Source: Nansenia antarctica
Taxonomy: Eukaryota > Chordata > Actinopteri > Argentiniformes > Microstomatidae
Length of the DNA: 64,000 nucleotides
Reading direction: 5' to 3'
NCBI GenBank assembly: GCA_963989245.1
Contig: CAXDII010000380.1
Coordinates: 748,001-812,000, forward strand
Part shown: in pieces, positions 53,891 to 64,000 of the stretch
Numbering within the stretch: position 1 is the first letter of the stretch
How the letters are laid out: every line of letters starts with the position of its first letter
The notes under the pieces: generated by a model
Told to the model about the DNA's origin: nothing
The model's database searches: none
Seen by the model: the letters and a program-made list of their open reading frames with translations, nothing else
Translations under genes and position numbers: made by a program

Positions 53891-55297
53891 CCCCGCAGTC
53901 ACAGTGCTACATGAAAATATCTAGCCACACACCACATAGCATACCTCCGCCCTATATGTATTTATCATCATATTTCTCAATATAAAACGGAGGTACGATA
54001 TATGGCAGATATATGTATGGTATATTATGGCAGTTTCTGGCGCCTGTCCCGTTCTGTTGTTCAAAGAATATAATATAAAACGCATCACTGCACTGCTGTC
54101 TGTCCTGTGTTGTTTTGTTTGCATTGCATTTTAGCACAGTGCGCCGATTAGATAGAAGATGTTCTACAGAGGGTGATGTAACCCCTCCCTCCCCTCCCTT
54201 CCCCCACCCCTCCCCTGCTGTTGTGTCTCAATACCTGGTCAACACAGCTTGTACGAATATTATATAACGAACGGATATTTATAATAGACCTACAGTATAT
54301 AATGTATTATTGTTTTTTCTGAGCAGTCCCACTCAGAATTTTTCATTTTATTCGACAGATCTAGTGAAGTCGCGTTGTGCATTGCACTATTACACTATTT
54401 ATAGCGCTGTAAATTTTCAAATAATGCAATAGGATATATATATGAATTTACAGAAACATATCATCATGAATGGAAACACGCAAGAGCGTGTATTTGACAA
54501 ATAAAGTGTGCGTGTGTTGTGGTCCATCCAGGCAGGAGAGAGAGTTGGGGGCAGCCAAGCGGGTTTCAAAGACGGCTCTCCCGCTTACTAAGCTTACAGC
54601 AGTCGCAGGCTTGTGCATCTATGTGAAGCTCATAATTATAATAACACAATATTGCAATATTTATTACTATTATTTGTTTTATTATAATAATCAACCATCA
54701 TTCATTAGTAGCCTAATGAAAACTCCTGCAGTCCGGATCAATCTCCTCTCCACTTTACCGTGCATGCACGCGCTCCTGTGAGATCATTCAAGTTTCAAGT
54801 ATTTGTCATTATACCAAATACAATTATATAATGTAATCAAAATAAAAAGAATGAACATATTCAGCCATTCCATATAATAACATATAATATAGCAGTTGCA
54901 GGGGCAGACAGGCTGACGTTACCGGCGAATTTCACAACAAATAAACAGACTTTATCACTGTGAAGCTCATAATTATGATAACACAATATTGCAATATTTA
55001 TTACTTTTCTTTTTTAATAATGATAATCAACTTTCATTCATTAGTAAAGCTCCCGCAGTCACAATCAATCTCCTCTCCATATATATAATTTCCCCACTTC
55101 TCTGCTTCTCTGCGCATAGGAACTTTATATGCATTTTTAGAGGTAGCCTAGTGATCTTGTCATTTTCTCTTCTTGTGTGACATCGCCATCCAGCGATCTT
55201 TGTGCGTCAGTTCACACTCTCCCATTGTGAAGAGTGGTCGTGTGATTCGACACCTCGTCGCGCTAAAAGTAGGTAAAAAAACGTCGCTGTCCTAGTG
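53891..55297. other. Right part of the piggyBac element, non-coding repeats
   Basis: It holds an inverted copy of part of the 933-bp unit (about 53940-54020), a C/T-rich tract (54181-54220) and two diverged direct copies of GTGAAGCTCATAATTAT...CAATATTGCAATATTTATTA (54620 and 54960). A stretch near 54256 resembles 46268. No coding sequence is seen. Confidence 0.6.
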
Positions 55298-55301
55298 TTA
55301 A

Positions 55302-55510
55302 TGCTACGCACTTCTGTAGTATGTTCATGAGTGCATGGTCAAGACAGGGAAACATTTGTGAACAGGAGTTTACTTGCGCATGTTGGCGGGGGGTTCAAGG
55401 ATACCAAACAAGGGCTGTGTTTATGCCTCTGTTTTTATACTTGTTAATCATCTTATTTTTTGTGATTTTTGGAGTCCTTTTGGTGTGCTGCACATTTTCA
55501 ATTCCTTTTC
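55302..55510 (+). pseudogene. Possible env relic after the piggyBac element
   Basis: A 72-codon frame (55321-55539) has several Cys and then a strongly hydrophobic run. It lies where env should continue after the TTAA. The hydrophobic run may only reflect T-rich DNA. The assignment rests on position. Confidence 0.3.
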
Positions 55511-56785
55511 GGCGGTGTTCTATGGGTAGGCTCCTTTAACTGTTATACATCTTTGTTTTGCATTTGTTCTAGTCTTTGTTTTCATAAACATACATATTCC
55601 TCTGAGTTCGTAATTACTCTGTCTAACTTGAAATAGTCTCTGGATAAAGTCTGGAAGCATCTTATTTTTTACTTTGTACATTACTTGTGCCATTTTGAAG
55701 TCCACCAATTCTTTAAATTTGAGATCATAGGGGTTTATGAATAATTTGTTAGTTGGGTCTTGATAGGCAGCTCTGTTTATTTAATAGCATTCTACTTACT
55801 ATTTTACTCCCAATTTCATTGGTAAAAATGTTATCTATTAAAGTAGCACTGTTACTTGTTATTCTAGTCGGTTTTAAGATTGTAGGAAATAGACTTATAC
55901 TGTACATTGTGTCCATGAAGTCTGTACATTTTTTGTGTTCATTTGGGTTCAACAAATCTATATTTAAGTCCCCACATACAAAGACCATCTTTCTGTCATT
56001 TAGTTTATCATACATATCAACCATCATATCTTTGATTGTGTCACGACAGGATCCTGGAGTTCTATATACACAGCTTATTATTATGCTCTTAGATTTCTCC
56101 ATATTTATTTCTACAGTGACACATTATTATATTGCTTTTGAATTGTTCCTCTGTGTAATATTCAAAGTTGCAGACGGTTATTATTGTTGTAGAAGTGGTT
56201 CTCTGGGTCGATGTTGTTCTCAATGTCATACATTTTGTGCTCTGTAAAGTCAAAGGTTTTCAAAGTTCGACTCTTCATAGTTTTTAGGTGCAGCTGGATT
56301 ATAATCCACACAGTCCAGTGATCCCATTTCTCCAAACTCATCATCATTTATATCGTTGAGTGGAAATGAATAATCCTTGTCCATTCCCATTTTGACAGTC
56401 ATTGTCTGTTCAAGTATTTCCGCTCAGATTTGAGTCAATTGTCTGTTCAGGTATTTCACAGTCATTATTTGTTCTCTCACCATAATCCCTTTGGAGGTTT
56501 CAGGAGATCCATTGGGCCTCATCATCACTTTACAGTTTCTTGTCCAAATGCCTTGCAACTTGTTTTCTTTCCTTAGAATGCGTGACTGCCAGGCAATTTC
56601 AGCAAACCTGTAGCAGACATGTTTGGAAAGGTGGGGGCTCACCCCATAGATATCTGCCTTTAGATTGGAGGCACCGCTGAAGGGACACTCGAAAGCCGAC
56701 ACAGACGAAGATAAAGGAAATGATGCTGCAGATGCAGCCGCTAAATCAGGAGGGGGTGGCTGTGATGCAGGAGGTAGAGCCGCCA
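55510..56785 (-). mobile_element. LINE, minus strand, internally deleted
   Basis: On the minus strand, 56786-56424 contains text like the end of a LINE ORF1 or N-terminal part (IWTRNCKVMMRPNGSPETSK). 56102-55749 is the endonuclease with VCGDLNIDLL and ATLIDNIF. 55708-55520 is the extreme C-terminus (KVKNKMLPDFIQRLF, YELRG). RT proper is missing between the last two. It belongs to the same broad group as the LINE at 41818 but in opposite orientation. Boundaries are approximate. Confidence 0.72.
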
Positions 56786-56895
56786 TCTAATGATCGCAAG
56801 GTTGGCAGATCGGCGGTTCGAGCCCCGGAAGGCCACATGTCAGAGTGTCCTTGGGCAAGACACTGAAAGCCAAATTGCTCCCAGTGAGCCGGCGC
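56753..56895 (+). mobile_element. Common fish tRNA-like repeat, 5' part
   Basis: It contains a B-box-like GGCGGTTCGAGCCCCGG, then CCTTGGGCAAGACACTGAA and TTGCTCCCAGTGAGCCGGCG, a string I know as part of a very common repeat of fish genomes that continues CCTTGCATGGCAGC. Here the continuation has expanded into the 12-bp minisatellite. Confidence 0.65.
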
Positions 56896-57554
56896 CTTGC
56901 ATGGCAGCTTGTATGGCAGCTTGTATGGCAGCTTGTATGGCAGCTTGTATGGCAGCTTGTATGGCAGCTTGTATGGCAGCTTGTATGGCAGCTTGTATGG
57001 CAGCTTGTATGGCAGCTTGTATGTACTGTACCTTGTATGGCAGCTTGTATGGCAGCTTGTATGGCAGCTTGCATGGCAGCTTGTATGGCAGCTTGTATGG
57101 CAGCTTGTATGGCAGCTTGTATGGCAGCTTGTATGGCAGCTTGCATGGCAGCTTGTATGGCAGCTTGCATGGCAGCTTGTATGGCAGCTTGTATGGCAGC
57201 TTGTATGGCAGCTTGTATGGCAGCTTGTATGGCAGCTTGCATGGCAGCTTGTATGGCAGCTTGTATGGCAGCTTGTATGGCAGCTTGTATGGCAGCTTGC
57301 ATGGCAGCTTGTATGGCAGCTTGTATGGCAGCTTGTATGGCAGCTTGTATGGCAGCTTGTATGGCAGCTTGTATGGCAGCTTGTATGGCAGCTTGTATGG
57401 CAGCTTGTATGGCAGCTTGTATGGCAGCTTGTATGGCAGCTTGTATGGCAGCTTGTATGGCAGCTTGTATGGCAGCTTGTATGGCAGCTTGTATGGCAGC
57501 TTGTATGGCAGCTTGTATGGCAGCTTGCATGGCAGCTTGTATGGCAGCTTGCAT
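56896..57554 (+). repeat. 12-bp minisatellite (CTTGTATGGCAG), about 55 units
   Basis: The first unit, CTTGCATGGCAG, is still the ancestral form of the adjoining repeat; most others have CTTGTATGGCAG. One variant with an extra TACTGTAC lies at 57019-57031. The unit is a multiple of three, so all repeat frames (AACM, WQLV, GSLY) stay open. Confidence 0.95.
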
Positions 57555-60500
57555 GAGAACATCAGCTGGTTGGATAAAGGCGGTATGTAAGGGCAGTCCA
57601 TTGATATGTCCCCAGAGAACATCAGCTGGTTGGATAAAGGCGGTATGTAAGGGCAGTCCATTGATATGTCCCCAGAGAACATCAGCTGGTTGGATAAAGG
57701 CGGTATGTAAGGGCAGTCCATTGATATGTCCCCAGAGAACATCAGCTGGTTGGATAAAGGCGGTATGTAAGGGCAGTCCATTGATATGTCCCCAGAGAAC
57801 ATCAGCTGGTTGGATAAAGGCGGTATGTAAGGGCAGTCCATTGATATGTCCCCAGAGAACATCAGCTGGTTGGATAAGGGCAGTATGTAAGGGCAGTCCA
57901 TTGATATGTCCCCAGAGAACATCAGCTGGTTGGATAAAGGCAGTATGTAAGGGCAGTCCATTGATATGTCCCCAGAGAACATCAGCTGGTTGGATAAAGG
58001 CGGTATGTAAGGGCAGTCCATTGATATGTCCCCAGAGAACATCAGCTGGTTGGATAAAGGCAGTATGTAAGGGCAGTCCATTGATATGTCCCCAGAGAAC
58101 ATCAGCTGGTTGGATAAAGGCGGTATGTAAGGGCAGTCCATTGATATGTCCCCAGAGAACATCAGCTGGTTGGATAAAGGCGGTATGTAAGGGCAGTCCA
58201 TTGATATGTCCCCAGAGAACATCAGCTGGTTGGATAAAGGCGGTATGTAAGTGCAGTCCATTGATATGTCCCCAGAGAACATCAGCTAGTTGGATAAAGG
58301 CGGTATGTAAGCGCAGTCCATTGATATGTCCCCAGAGAACATCAGCTGGTTGGATAAAGGCGGTATGTAAGCGCAGTCCATTGATATGTCCCCAGAGAAC
58401 ATCAGCTGGTTGGATAAAGGCGGTATGTAAGGGCAGTCCATTGATATGTCCCCAGAGAACATCAGCTGGTTGGATAAAGGCGGTATGTAAGGGCAGTCCA
58501 TTGATATGTCCCCAGAGAACATCAGCTGGTTGGATAAAGGCGGTATGTAAGGGCAGTCCATTGATATGTCCCCAGAGAACATCAGCTGGTTGGATAAAGG
58601 CGGTATGTAAGTGCAGTCCATTGATATGTCCCCAGAGAACATCAGCTGGTTGGATAAAGGCGGTATGTAAGCGCAGTCCATTGATATGTCCCCAGAGAAC
58701 ATCAGCTGGTTGGATAAAGGCGGTATGTAAGCGCAGTCCATTGATATGTCCCCAGAGAACATCAGCTGGTTGGATAAAGGCGGTATGTAAGGGCAGTCCA
58801 TTGATATGTCCCCAGAGAACATCAGCTGGTTGGATAAAGGCAGTATGTAAGGGCAGTCCATTGATATGTCCCCAGAGAACATCAGCTGGTTGGATAAAGG
58901 CGGTATGTAAGTGCAGTCCATTGATATGTCCCCAGAGAACATCAGCTGGTTGGATAAAGGCAGTATGTAAGGGCAGTCCATTGATATGTCCCCAGAGAAC
59001 ATCAGCTGGTTGGATAAAGGCAGTATGTAAGGGCAGTCCATTGATATGTCCCCAGAGAACATCAGCTGGTTGGATAAAGGCGCTATGTAAGCGCAGTCCA
59101 TTGATATGTCCCCAGAGAACATCAGCTGGTTGGATAAAGGCGCTATGTAAGGGCAGTCCATTGATATGTCCCCAGAGAACATCAGCTGGTTGGATAAAGG
59201 CGGTATGTAAGCGCAGTCCATTGATATGTCCCCAGAGAACATCAGCTGGTTGGATAAGGGCAGTATGTAAGTGCAGTCCATTGATATGTCCCCAGAGAAC
59301 ATCAGCTGGTTGGATAAAGGCGGTATGTAAGTGCAGTCCATTGATATGTCCCCAGAGAACATCAGCTGGTTGGATAAAGGCGGTATGTAAGGGCAGTCCA
59401 TTGATATGTCCCCAGAGAACATCAGCTGGTTGGATAAAGGCGGTATGTAAGGGCAGTCCATTGATATGTCCCCAGAGAACATCAGCTGGTTGGATAAAGG
59501 CGGTATGTAAGGGCAGTCCATTGATATGTCCCCAGAGAACATCAGCTGGTTGGATAAAGGCGGTATGTAAGGGCAGTCCATTGATATGTCCCCAGAGAAC
59601 ATCAGCTGGTTGGATAAGGGCAGTATGTAAGTGCAGTCCATTGATATGTCCCCAGAGAACATCAGCTGGTTGGATAAAGGCGGTATGTAAGCGCAGTCCA
59701 TTGATATGTCCCCAGAGAACATCAGCTGGTTGGATAAAGGCGGTATGTAAGGGCAGTCCATTGATATGTCCCCAGAGAACATCAGCTGGTTGGATAAAGG
59801 CAGTATGTAAGGGCAGTCCATTGATATGTCCCCAGAGAACATCAGCTGGTTGGATAAAGGCGGTATGTAAGCGCAGTCCATTGATATGTCCCCAGAGAAC
59901 ATCAGCTGGTTGGATAAGGGCAGTATGTAAGTGCAGTCCATTGATATGTCCCCAGAGAACATCAGCTGGTTGGATAAAGGCGGTATGTAAGTGCAGTCCA
60001 TTGATATGTCCCCAGAGAACATCAGCTGGTTGGATAAAGGCAGTATGTAAGGGCAGGGCATTGATATGTCCCCAGAGAACATCAGCTGGTTGGATAAAGG
60101 CGGTATGTAAGGGCAGTCCATTGATATGTCCCCAGAGAACATCAGCTGGTTGGATAAAGGCGGTATGTAAGGGCAGTCCATTGATATGTCCCCAGAGAAC
60201 ATCAGCTGGTTGGATAAAGGCAGTATGTAAGGGCAGTCCATTGATATGTCCCCAGAGAACATCAGCTGGTTGGATAAAGGCGGTATGTAAGGGCAGTCCA
60301 TTGATATGTCCCCAGAGAACATCAGCTGGTTGGATAAAGGCGGTATGTAAGGGCAGTCCATTGATATGTCCCCAGAGAACATCAGCTGGTTGGATAAAGG
60401 CGGTATGTAAGGGCAGTCCATTGATATGTCCCCAGAGAACATCAGCTGGTTGGATAAAGGCAGTATGTAAGGGCAGTCCATTGATATGTCCCCAGAGAAC

Positions 60501-62673
60501 ATCAGCTGGTTGGATAAAGGCGGTATGTAAGGGCAGTCCATTGATATGTCCCCAGAGAACATCAGCTGGTTGGATAAAGGCAGTATGTAAGGGCAGTCCA
60601 TTGATATGTCCCCAGAGAACATCAGCTGGTTGGATAAAGGCGGTATGTAAGGGCAGTCCATTGATATGTCCCCAGAGAACATCAGCTGGTTGGATAAGGG
60701 TAGTATGTAAGGGCAGTCCATTGATATGTCCCCAGAGAACATCAGCTGGTTGGATAAAGGCAGTATGTAAGGGCAGTCCATTGATATGTCCCCAGAGAAC
60801 ATCAGCTGGTTGGATAAAGGCGGTATGTAAGCGCAGTCCATTGATATGTCCCCAGAGAACATCAGCTGGTTGGATAAAGGCGCTATGTAAGCGCAGTCCA
60901 TTGATATGTCCCCAGAGAACATCAGCTGGTTGGATAAAGGCGGTATGTAAGTGCAGTCCATTGATATGTCCCCAGAGAACATCAGCTGGTTGGATAAAGG
61001 CGGTATGTAAGGGCAGTCCATTGATATGTCCCCAGAGAACATCAGCTGGTTGGATAAAGGCAGTATGTAAGGTCAGTCCATTGATATGTCCCCAGAGAAC
61101 ATCAGCTGGTTGGATAAAGGCGGTATGTAAGGGCAGTCCATTGATATGTCCCCAGAGAACATCAGCTGGTTGGATAAAGGCGGTATGTAAGGGCAGTCCA
61201 TTGATATGTCCCCAGAGAACATCAGCTGGTTGGATAAAGGCAGTATGTAAGTGCAGTCCATTGATATGTCCCCAGAGAACATCAGCTGGTTGGATAAAGG
61301 CGGTATGTAAGGGCAGTCCATTGATATGTCCCCAGAGAACATCAGCTGGTTGGATAAAGGCAGTATGTAAGGGCAGTCCATTGATATGTCCCCAGAGAAC
61401 ATCAGCTGGTTGGATAAAGGCGGTATGTAAGTGCAGTCCATTGATATGTCCCCAGAGAACATCAGCTGGTTGGATAAAGGCGGTATGTAAGTGCAGTCCA
61501 TTGATATGTCCCCAGAGAACATCAGCTGGTTGGATAAAGGCTTCAGTATGTAAGGGCAGTCCATTGATATGTCCCCAGAGAACATCAGCTGGTTGGATAA
61601 AGGCAGTATGTAAGGTCAGTCCATTGATATGTCCCCAGAGAACATCAGCTGGTTGGATAAAGGCGGTATGTAAGGGCAGTCCATTGATATGTCCCCAGAG
61701 AACATCAGCTGGTTGGATAAAGGCAGTATGTAAGGGCAGTCCATTGATATGTCCCCAGAGAACATCAGCTGGTTGGATAAAGGCGGTATGTAAGCGCAGT
61801 CCATTGATATGTCCCCAGAGAACATCAGCTGGTTGGATAAAGGCGGTATGTAAGGGCAGTCCATTGATATGTCCCCAGAGAACATCAGCTGGTTGGATAA
61901 AGGCGGTATGTAAGGGCAGTCCATTGATATGTCCCCAGAGAACATCAGCTGGTTGGATAAAGGCGGTATGTAAGGGCAGTCCATTGATATGTCCCCAGAG
62001 AACATCAGCTGGTTGGATAAAGGCAGTATGTAAGGGCAGTCCATTGATATGTCCCCAGAGAACATCAGCTGGTTGGATAAAGGCGGTATGTAAGGGCAGT
62101 CCATTGATATGTCCCCAGAGAACATCAGCTGGTTGGATAAAGGCAGTATGTAAGGGCAGTCCATTGATATGTCCCCAGAGAACATCAGCTGGTTGGATAA
62201 AGGCGGTATGTAAGCGCAGTCCATTGATATGTCCCCAGAGAACATCAGCTGGTTGGATAAAGGCGGTATGTAAGGGCAGTCCATTGATATGTCCCCAGAG
62301 AACATCAGCTGGTTGGATAAAGGCGGTATGTAAGCGCAGTCCATTGATATGTCCCCAGAGAACATCAGCTGGTTGGATAAGGGCAGTATGTAAGTGCAGT
62401 CCATTGATATGTCCCCAGAGAACATCAGCTGGTTGGATAAAGGCGGTATGTAAGTGCAGTCCATTAATATGTCCCCAGAGAACATCAGCTGGTTGGATAA
62501 AGGCGGTATGTAAGCGCAGTCCATTGATATGTCCCCAGAGAACATCAGCTGGTTGGATAAAGGCGGTATGTAAGCGCAGTCCATTGATATGTCCCCAGAG
62601 AACATCAGCTGGTTGGATAAAGGCTGTATGTAAGGGCAGTCCATTGATATGTCCCCAGAGAACATCAGCTGGT
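57555..62673 (+). repeat. 60-bp tandem array, about 85 units
   Basis: The unit is GAGAACATCAGCTGGTTGGA plus TAAAGGCGGTATGTAAGGGC plus AGTCCATTGATATGTCCCCA. Variation is concentrated at two sites: GGC(GG/AG/GC)T and AAG(G/T/C)GC. One unit (61501-61563) has three extra bases. No other length change is seen, so frames of about 1,950 codons stay open on both strands through this and the 12-bp array. The variable sites change amino acids freely (Pro/His/Arg in one frame), which argues against a protein. Confidence 0.96.
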
Positions 62674-62679
62674 TTCAAT

Positions 62680-63274
62680 CCAGCTAGACAAACCTAAATG
62701 CTCTGTACAGACTATAGATGACATACAGGGGGCCGCCTCCCCCCCCAAGAAAGGTCAGTGTGGGTAACAAGGGGGGTGACGCAAACTGGTCCTCTGAAAA
62801 GGGCTACGGGTTGTGGAGAGCGCATGATGGAAGAATAGAGGCCCGTGCAGGTCTAATGAATGTTATTGGTGCTGAGGCACATGGTCCCACTCATGGGTCG
62901 GTGCGAGACACTTGGGCGCTGATAATGAGAAATTTGGTAGATGGTGATGAGGATGTTTACAAGAGGTGTATGCAAACGCTGGAGTTAGCACTGTTATTGG
63001 TGACTGGTTCGACTCTGTTTTTGGTAAATGTATAAATCTGGCTATGTCTATGCTCACTGCCCTCCTCATCTCTGCCACGGTGTTGATCCTGTTTGGCTGC
63101 TGTATTGTCCCTTGCATTAGAGGCCTGGCCCAGCGACTGATTACTACGGCCCTAACCAAGGTTGATGCTGGAACACAGATGCAATTACAAATGCTTATTG
63201 CTGAGCAGCAGCAGTCACTGTTGGAGGGTGAGGAGATCATGGATCATGATACAGGAGTTGAAGATATGTTGTGA
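62680..63274 (+). pseudogene. env: Retroviral env transmembrane-subunit relic
   Basis: The frame 62966-63274 shows DWFDSVFGKCINLAM, then a hydrophobic membrane segment (about LTALLISATVLILFG), a Cys pair and a basic cytoplasmic start (CIRGLAQR), followed by a tail to a TGA. This layout is that of the membrane-spanning end of gamma/epsilon-type env. An upstream piece (62718-63035) is in another phase, so the gene is frameshifted; the fusion-peptide region is not recognisable. It lies just before the polypurine tract and 3' LTR, as expected. Confidence 0.75.
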
Positions 63275-63384
63275 TTATGGAGGTTTGTGAAGGAATGGTG
63301 TAAATAAAGGCATTTGCGGTCTACGACCCATCTCACCAAGTCCGGCTACAAATTCTCTGTAATGGTCATAATTTTGTTTAATGA

Positions 63385-63397
63385 CCAAAGGGGGGAT
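63385..63397 (+). promoter_or_regulatory. Polypurine tract of the large retrovirus
   Basis: CCAAAGGGGGGAT, followed by TTG(TTGGG) at the LTR start. It primes plus-strand DNA synthesis in retroviruses. Confidence 0.85.
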
Positions 63398-63398
63398 T

Positions 63399-64000
63399 TG
63401 TTGGGAATTTGTATTAAAATAACTAAAAGTGATAAATCATGTACTATGTGCTCATTTAAATGATATGTGACTGAGGTCAGTTGAGAACAATAGGAAGGTC
63501 ACGCAAAGCCAAAAGAGAGGTTCTGTTTTTGAGCGACAAGAAGAAGAAAAGCTCCTGACTAAAAGAAAGTTTTATGATTCAAACCGCCTGTAAATTACTT
63601 ATTTTTACCTATGTGCTAACAACCATTTTACACCTGCTGTTATGATATTCTATTTTTCTGTACTGATTTTATACTTTCATAACTAATGATTAATGATAAG
63701 TCTATTCTTCTATACTATATTTTAACTTGTAAATCGAATCCTAACTCTGTGTAACTTCAATAGTTATGTTTTCACAAGCTATTTTGATAAGAACATAGCC
63801 TACTGACCTAGTCATGACCCCAGGGAATGGGTTTGATGATCAAATAACTGGCCAATCAGTGCTTTAGAACGCAAGTAGAATATACCCAAGGTAACTGTAT
63901 AAAAATGTCTGTACATCCTAAAAACATAACTGTGTGCATGTGCTTACCTGTTTCTTAAATACATAGCTGTGTGTGTATATGTGATTAACGAGCCCCAGAC
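63399..64000 (+). repeat. 3' LTR of the large retrovirus, first 602 bases
   Basis: It aligns to 38781-39382 without gaps and with about seven substitutions (near 188, 206, 234, 245, 503, 541 and 561 of the LTR). The rest lies beyond the window. Confidence 0.92.

Larger units (their letters stand above)
45640..55297 (-). mobile_element. piggyBac transposon, 9.7 kb
   Basis: The ends are CACTAGAACAGC (45640) and, inverted, CACTAGGACAGC (ending 55297), each bordered by TTAA (45636-45639 and 55298-55301), the strict target of piggyBac. It encodes an apparently intact transposase on the minus strand (48151-50309). It is much longer than a basic piggyBac element because of a ~1 kb tandem duplication (46115-48176), a 933-bp array (50651-53890) and other repeats. 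It is inserted in the env relic of the large retrovirus. Confidence 0.92.
38781..64000 (+). mobile_element. Large endogenous retrovirus carrying many nested elements
   Basis: The 5' LTR (38781-39908) recurs at 63399 and runs off the window. A tRNA-Trp primer site follows the first LTR and a polypurine tract precedes the second. What remains inside, in order, is an integrase relic, env-type surface relics and an env transmembrane relic, consistent with a gamma/epsilon-type retrovirus. Gag, protease and RT are missing. Nested in it are a LINE (41818-43790), a hAT-type element with a SINE (44111-45552), a piggyBac element (45640-55297), a second LINE (about 55510-56785) and two minisatellites (56896-62673). 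The copy is dead. Confidence 0.88.

Noticed and set aside
57555..62673. CRISPR-like array of direct repeats
   Set aside because: Units are contiguous with no unique spacers, and the context is eukaryotic transposons. It is a satellite or minisatellite.
56787..62697. Two opposing open frames of about 1,950 codons
   Set aside because: They run through two tandem arrays whose units (12 and 60 bp) are multiples of three, so open frames follow automatically. Variable sites are non-synonymous without restraint and no domain is seen.

Overview
This window reads as nuclear DNA of a ray-finned (teleost-like) fish. The evidence is the mix of mobile elements: a CsRn1-type Ty3/Gypsy element, a DIRS tyrosine-recombinase retrotransposon, epsilon/gamma-like endogenous retroviruses, BED-finger hAT, piggyBac, CR1/L2-type LINE tails and a tRNA-derived SINE. 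tRNA genes and intron-containing exons of a vertebrate lap3-like gene support this. No bacterial operon, phage or CRISPR is present. I see no intact host protein gene; almost all of the window is transposable elements nested in each other, plus minisatellites.

Layout: 1-918 is the 3' end of a hAT transposon. 919-2043 is remnant tRNA-cluster DNA (tRNA-Ile, degenerate tRNA-Ala). 2048-13367 is a Gypsy element with intact gag and pol, whose 5' LTR is split by a minus-strand endogenous retrovirus (2067-8979) that has gag but no reverse transcriptase. 13877-21793 is a non-autonomous inverted-repeat element carrying a complete-length but broken DIRS element (14926-20412). 21794-27541 holds LINE ends, a lap3 pseudogene fragment, and a minisatellite split by a coding-less LTR element (23511-26287). 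27542-about 32450 is a minus-strand hAT element whose transposase is split by a second copy of the inverted-repeat element (29546-31443). 32510-37968 is a 5.4 kb G-rich minisatellite.

38781 to the window end is one large endogenous retrovirus with a 1,128 bp LTR and a tRNA-Trp primer site. Its gag/protease/RT are gone. What is left of pol and env is separated by a LINE, a hAT-type element containing a SINE, a 9.7 kb piggyBac element with an apparently intact intron-containing transposase and a 933-bp tandem array, a second LINE, and two minisatellites (12-bp and 60-bp units). Its 3' LTR starts at 63399 and runs off the window.

The elements do not form a pathway. They record an order of insertion, and in several places target-site duplications or an unoccupied sister copy let that order be read to the base. 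The most interesting points are the RT-less but young retrovirus-like element, the DIRS insertion with a matching empty site, the mismatch between the low LTR divergence of the large retrovirus and its heavy internal decay, short telomere-like patches at repaired breaks, and the highly regular 60-bp array. All family assignments rest on reading motifs by eye; no database search was possible.
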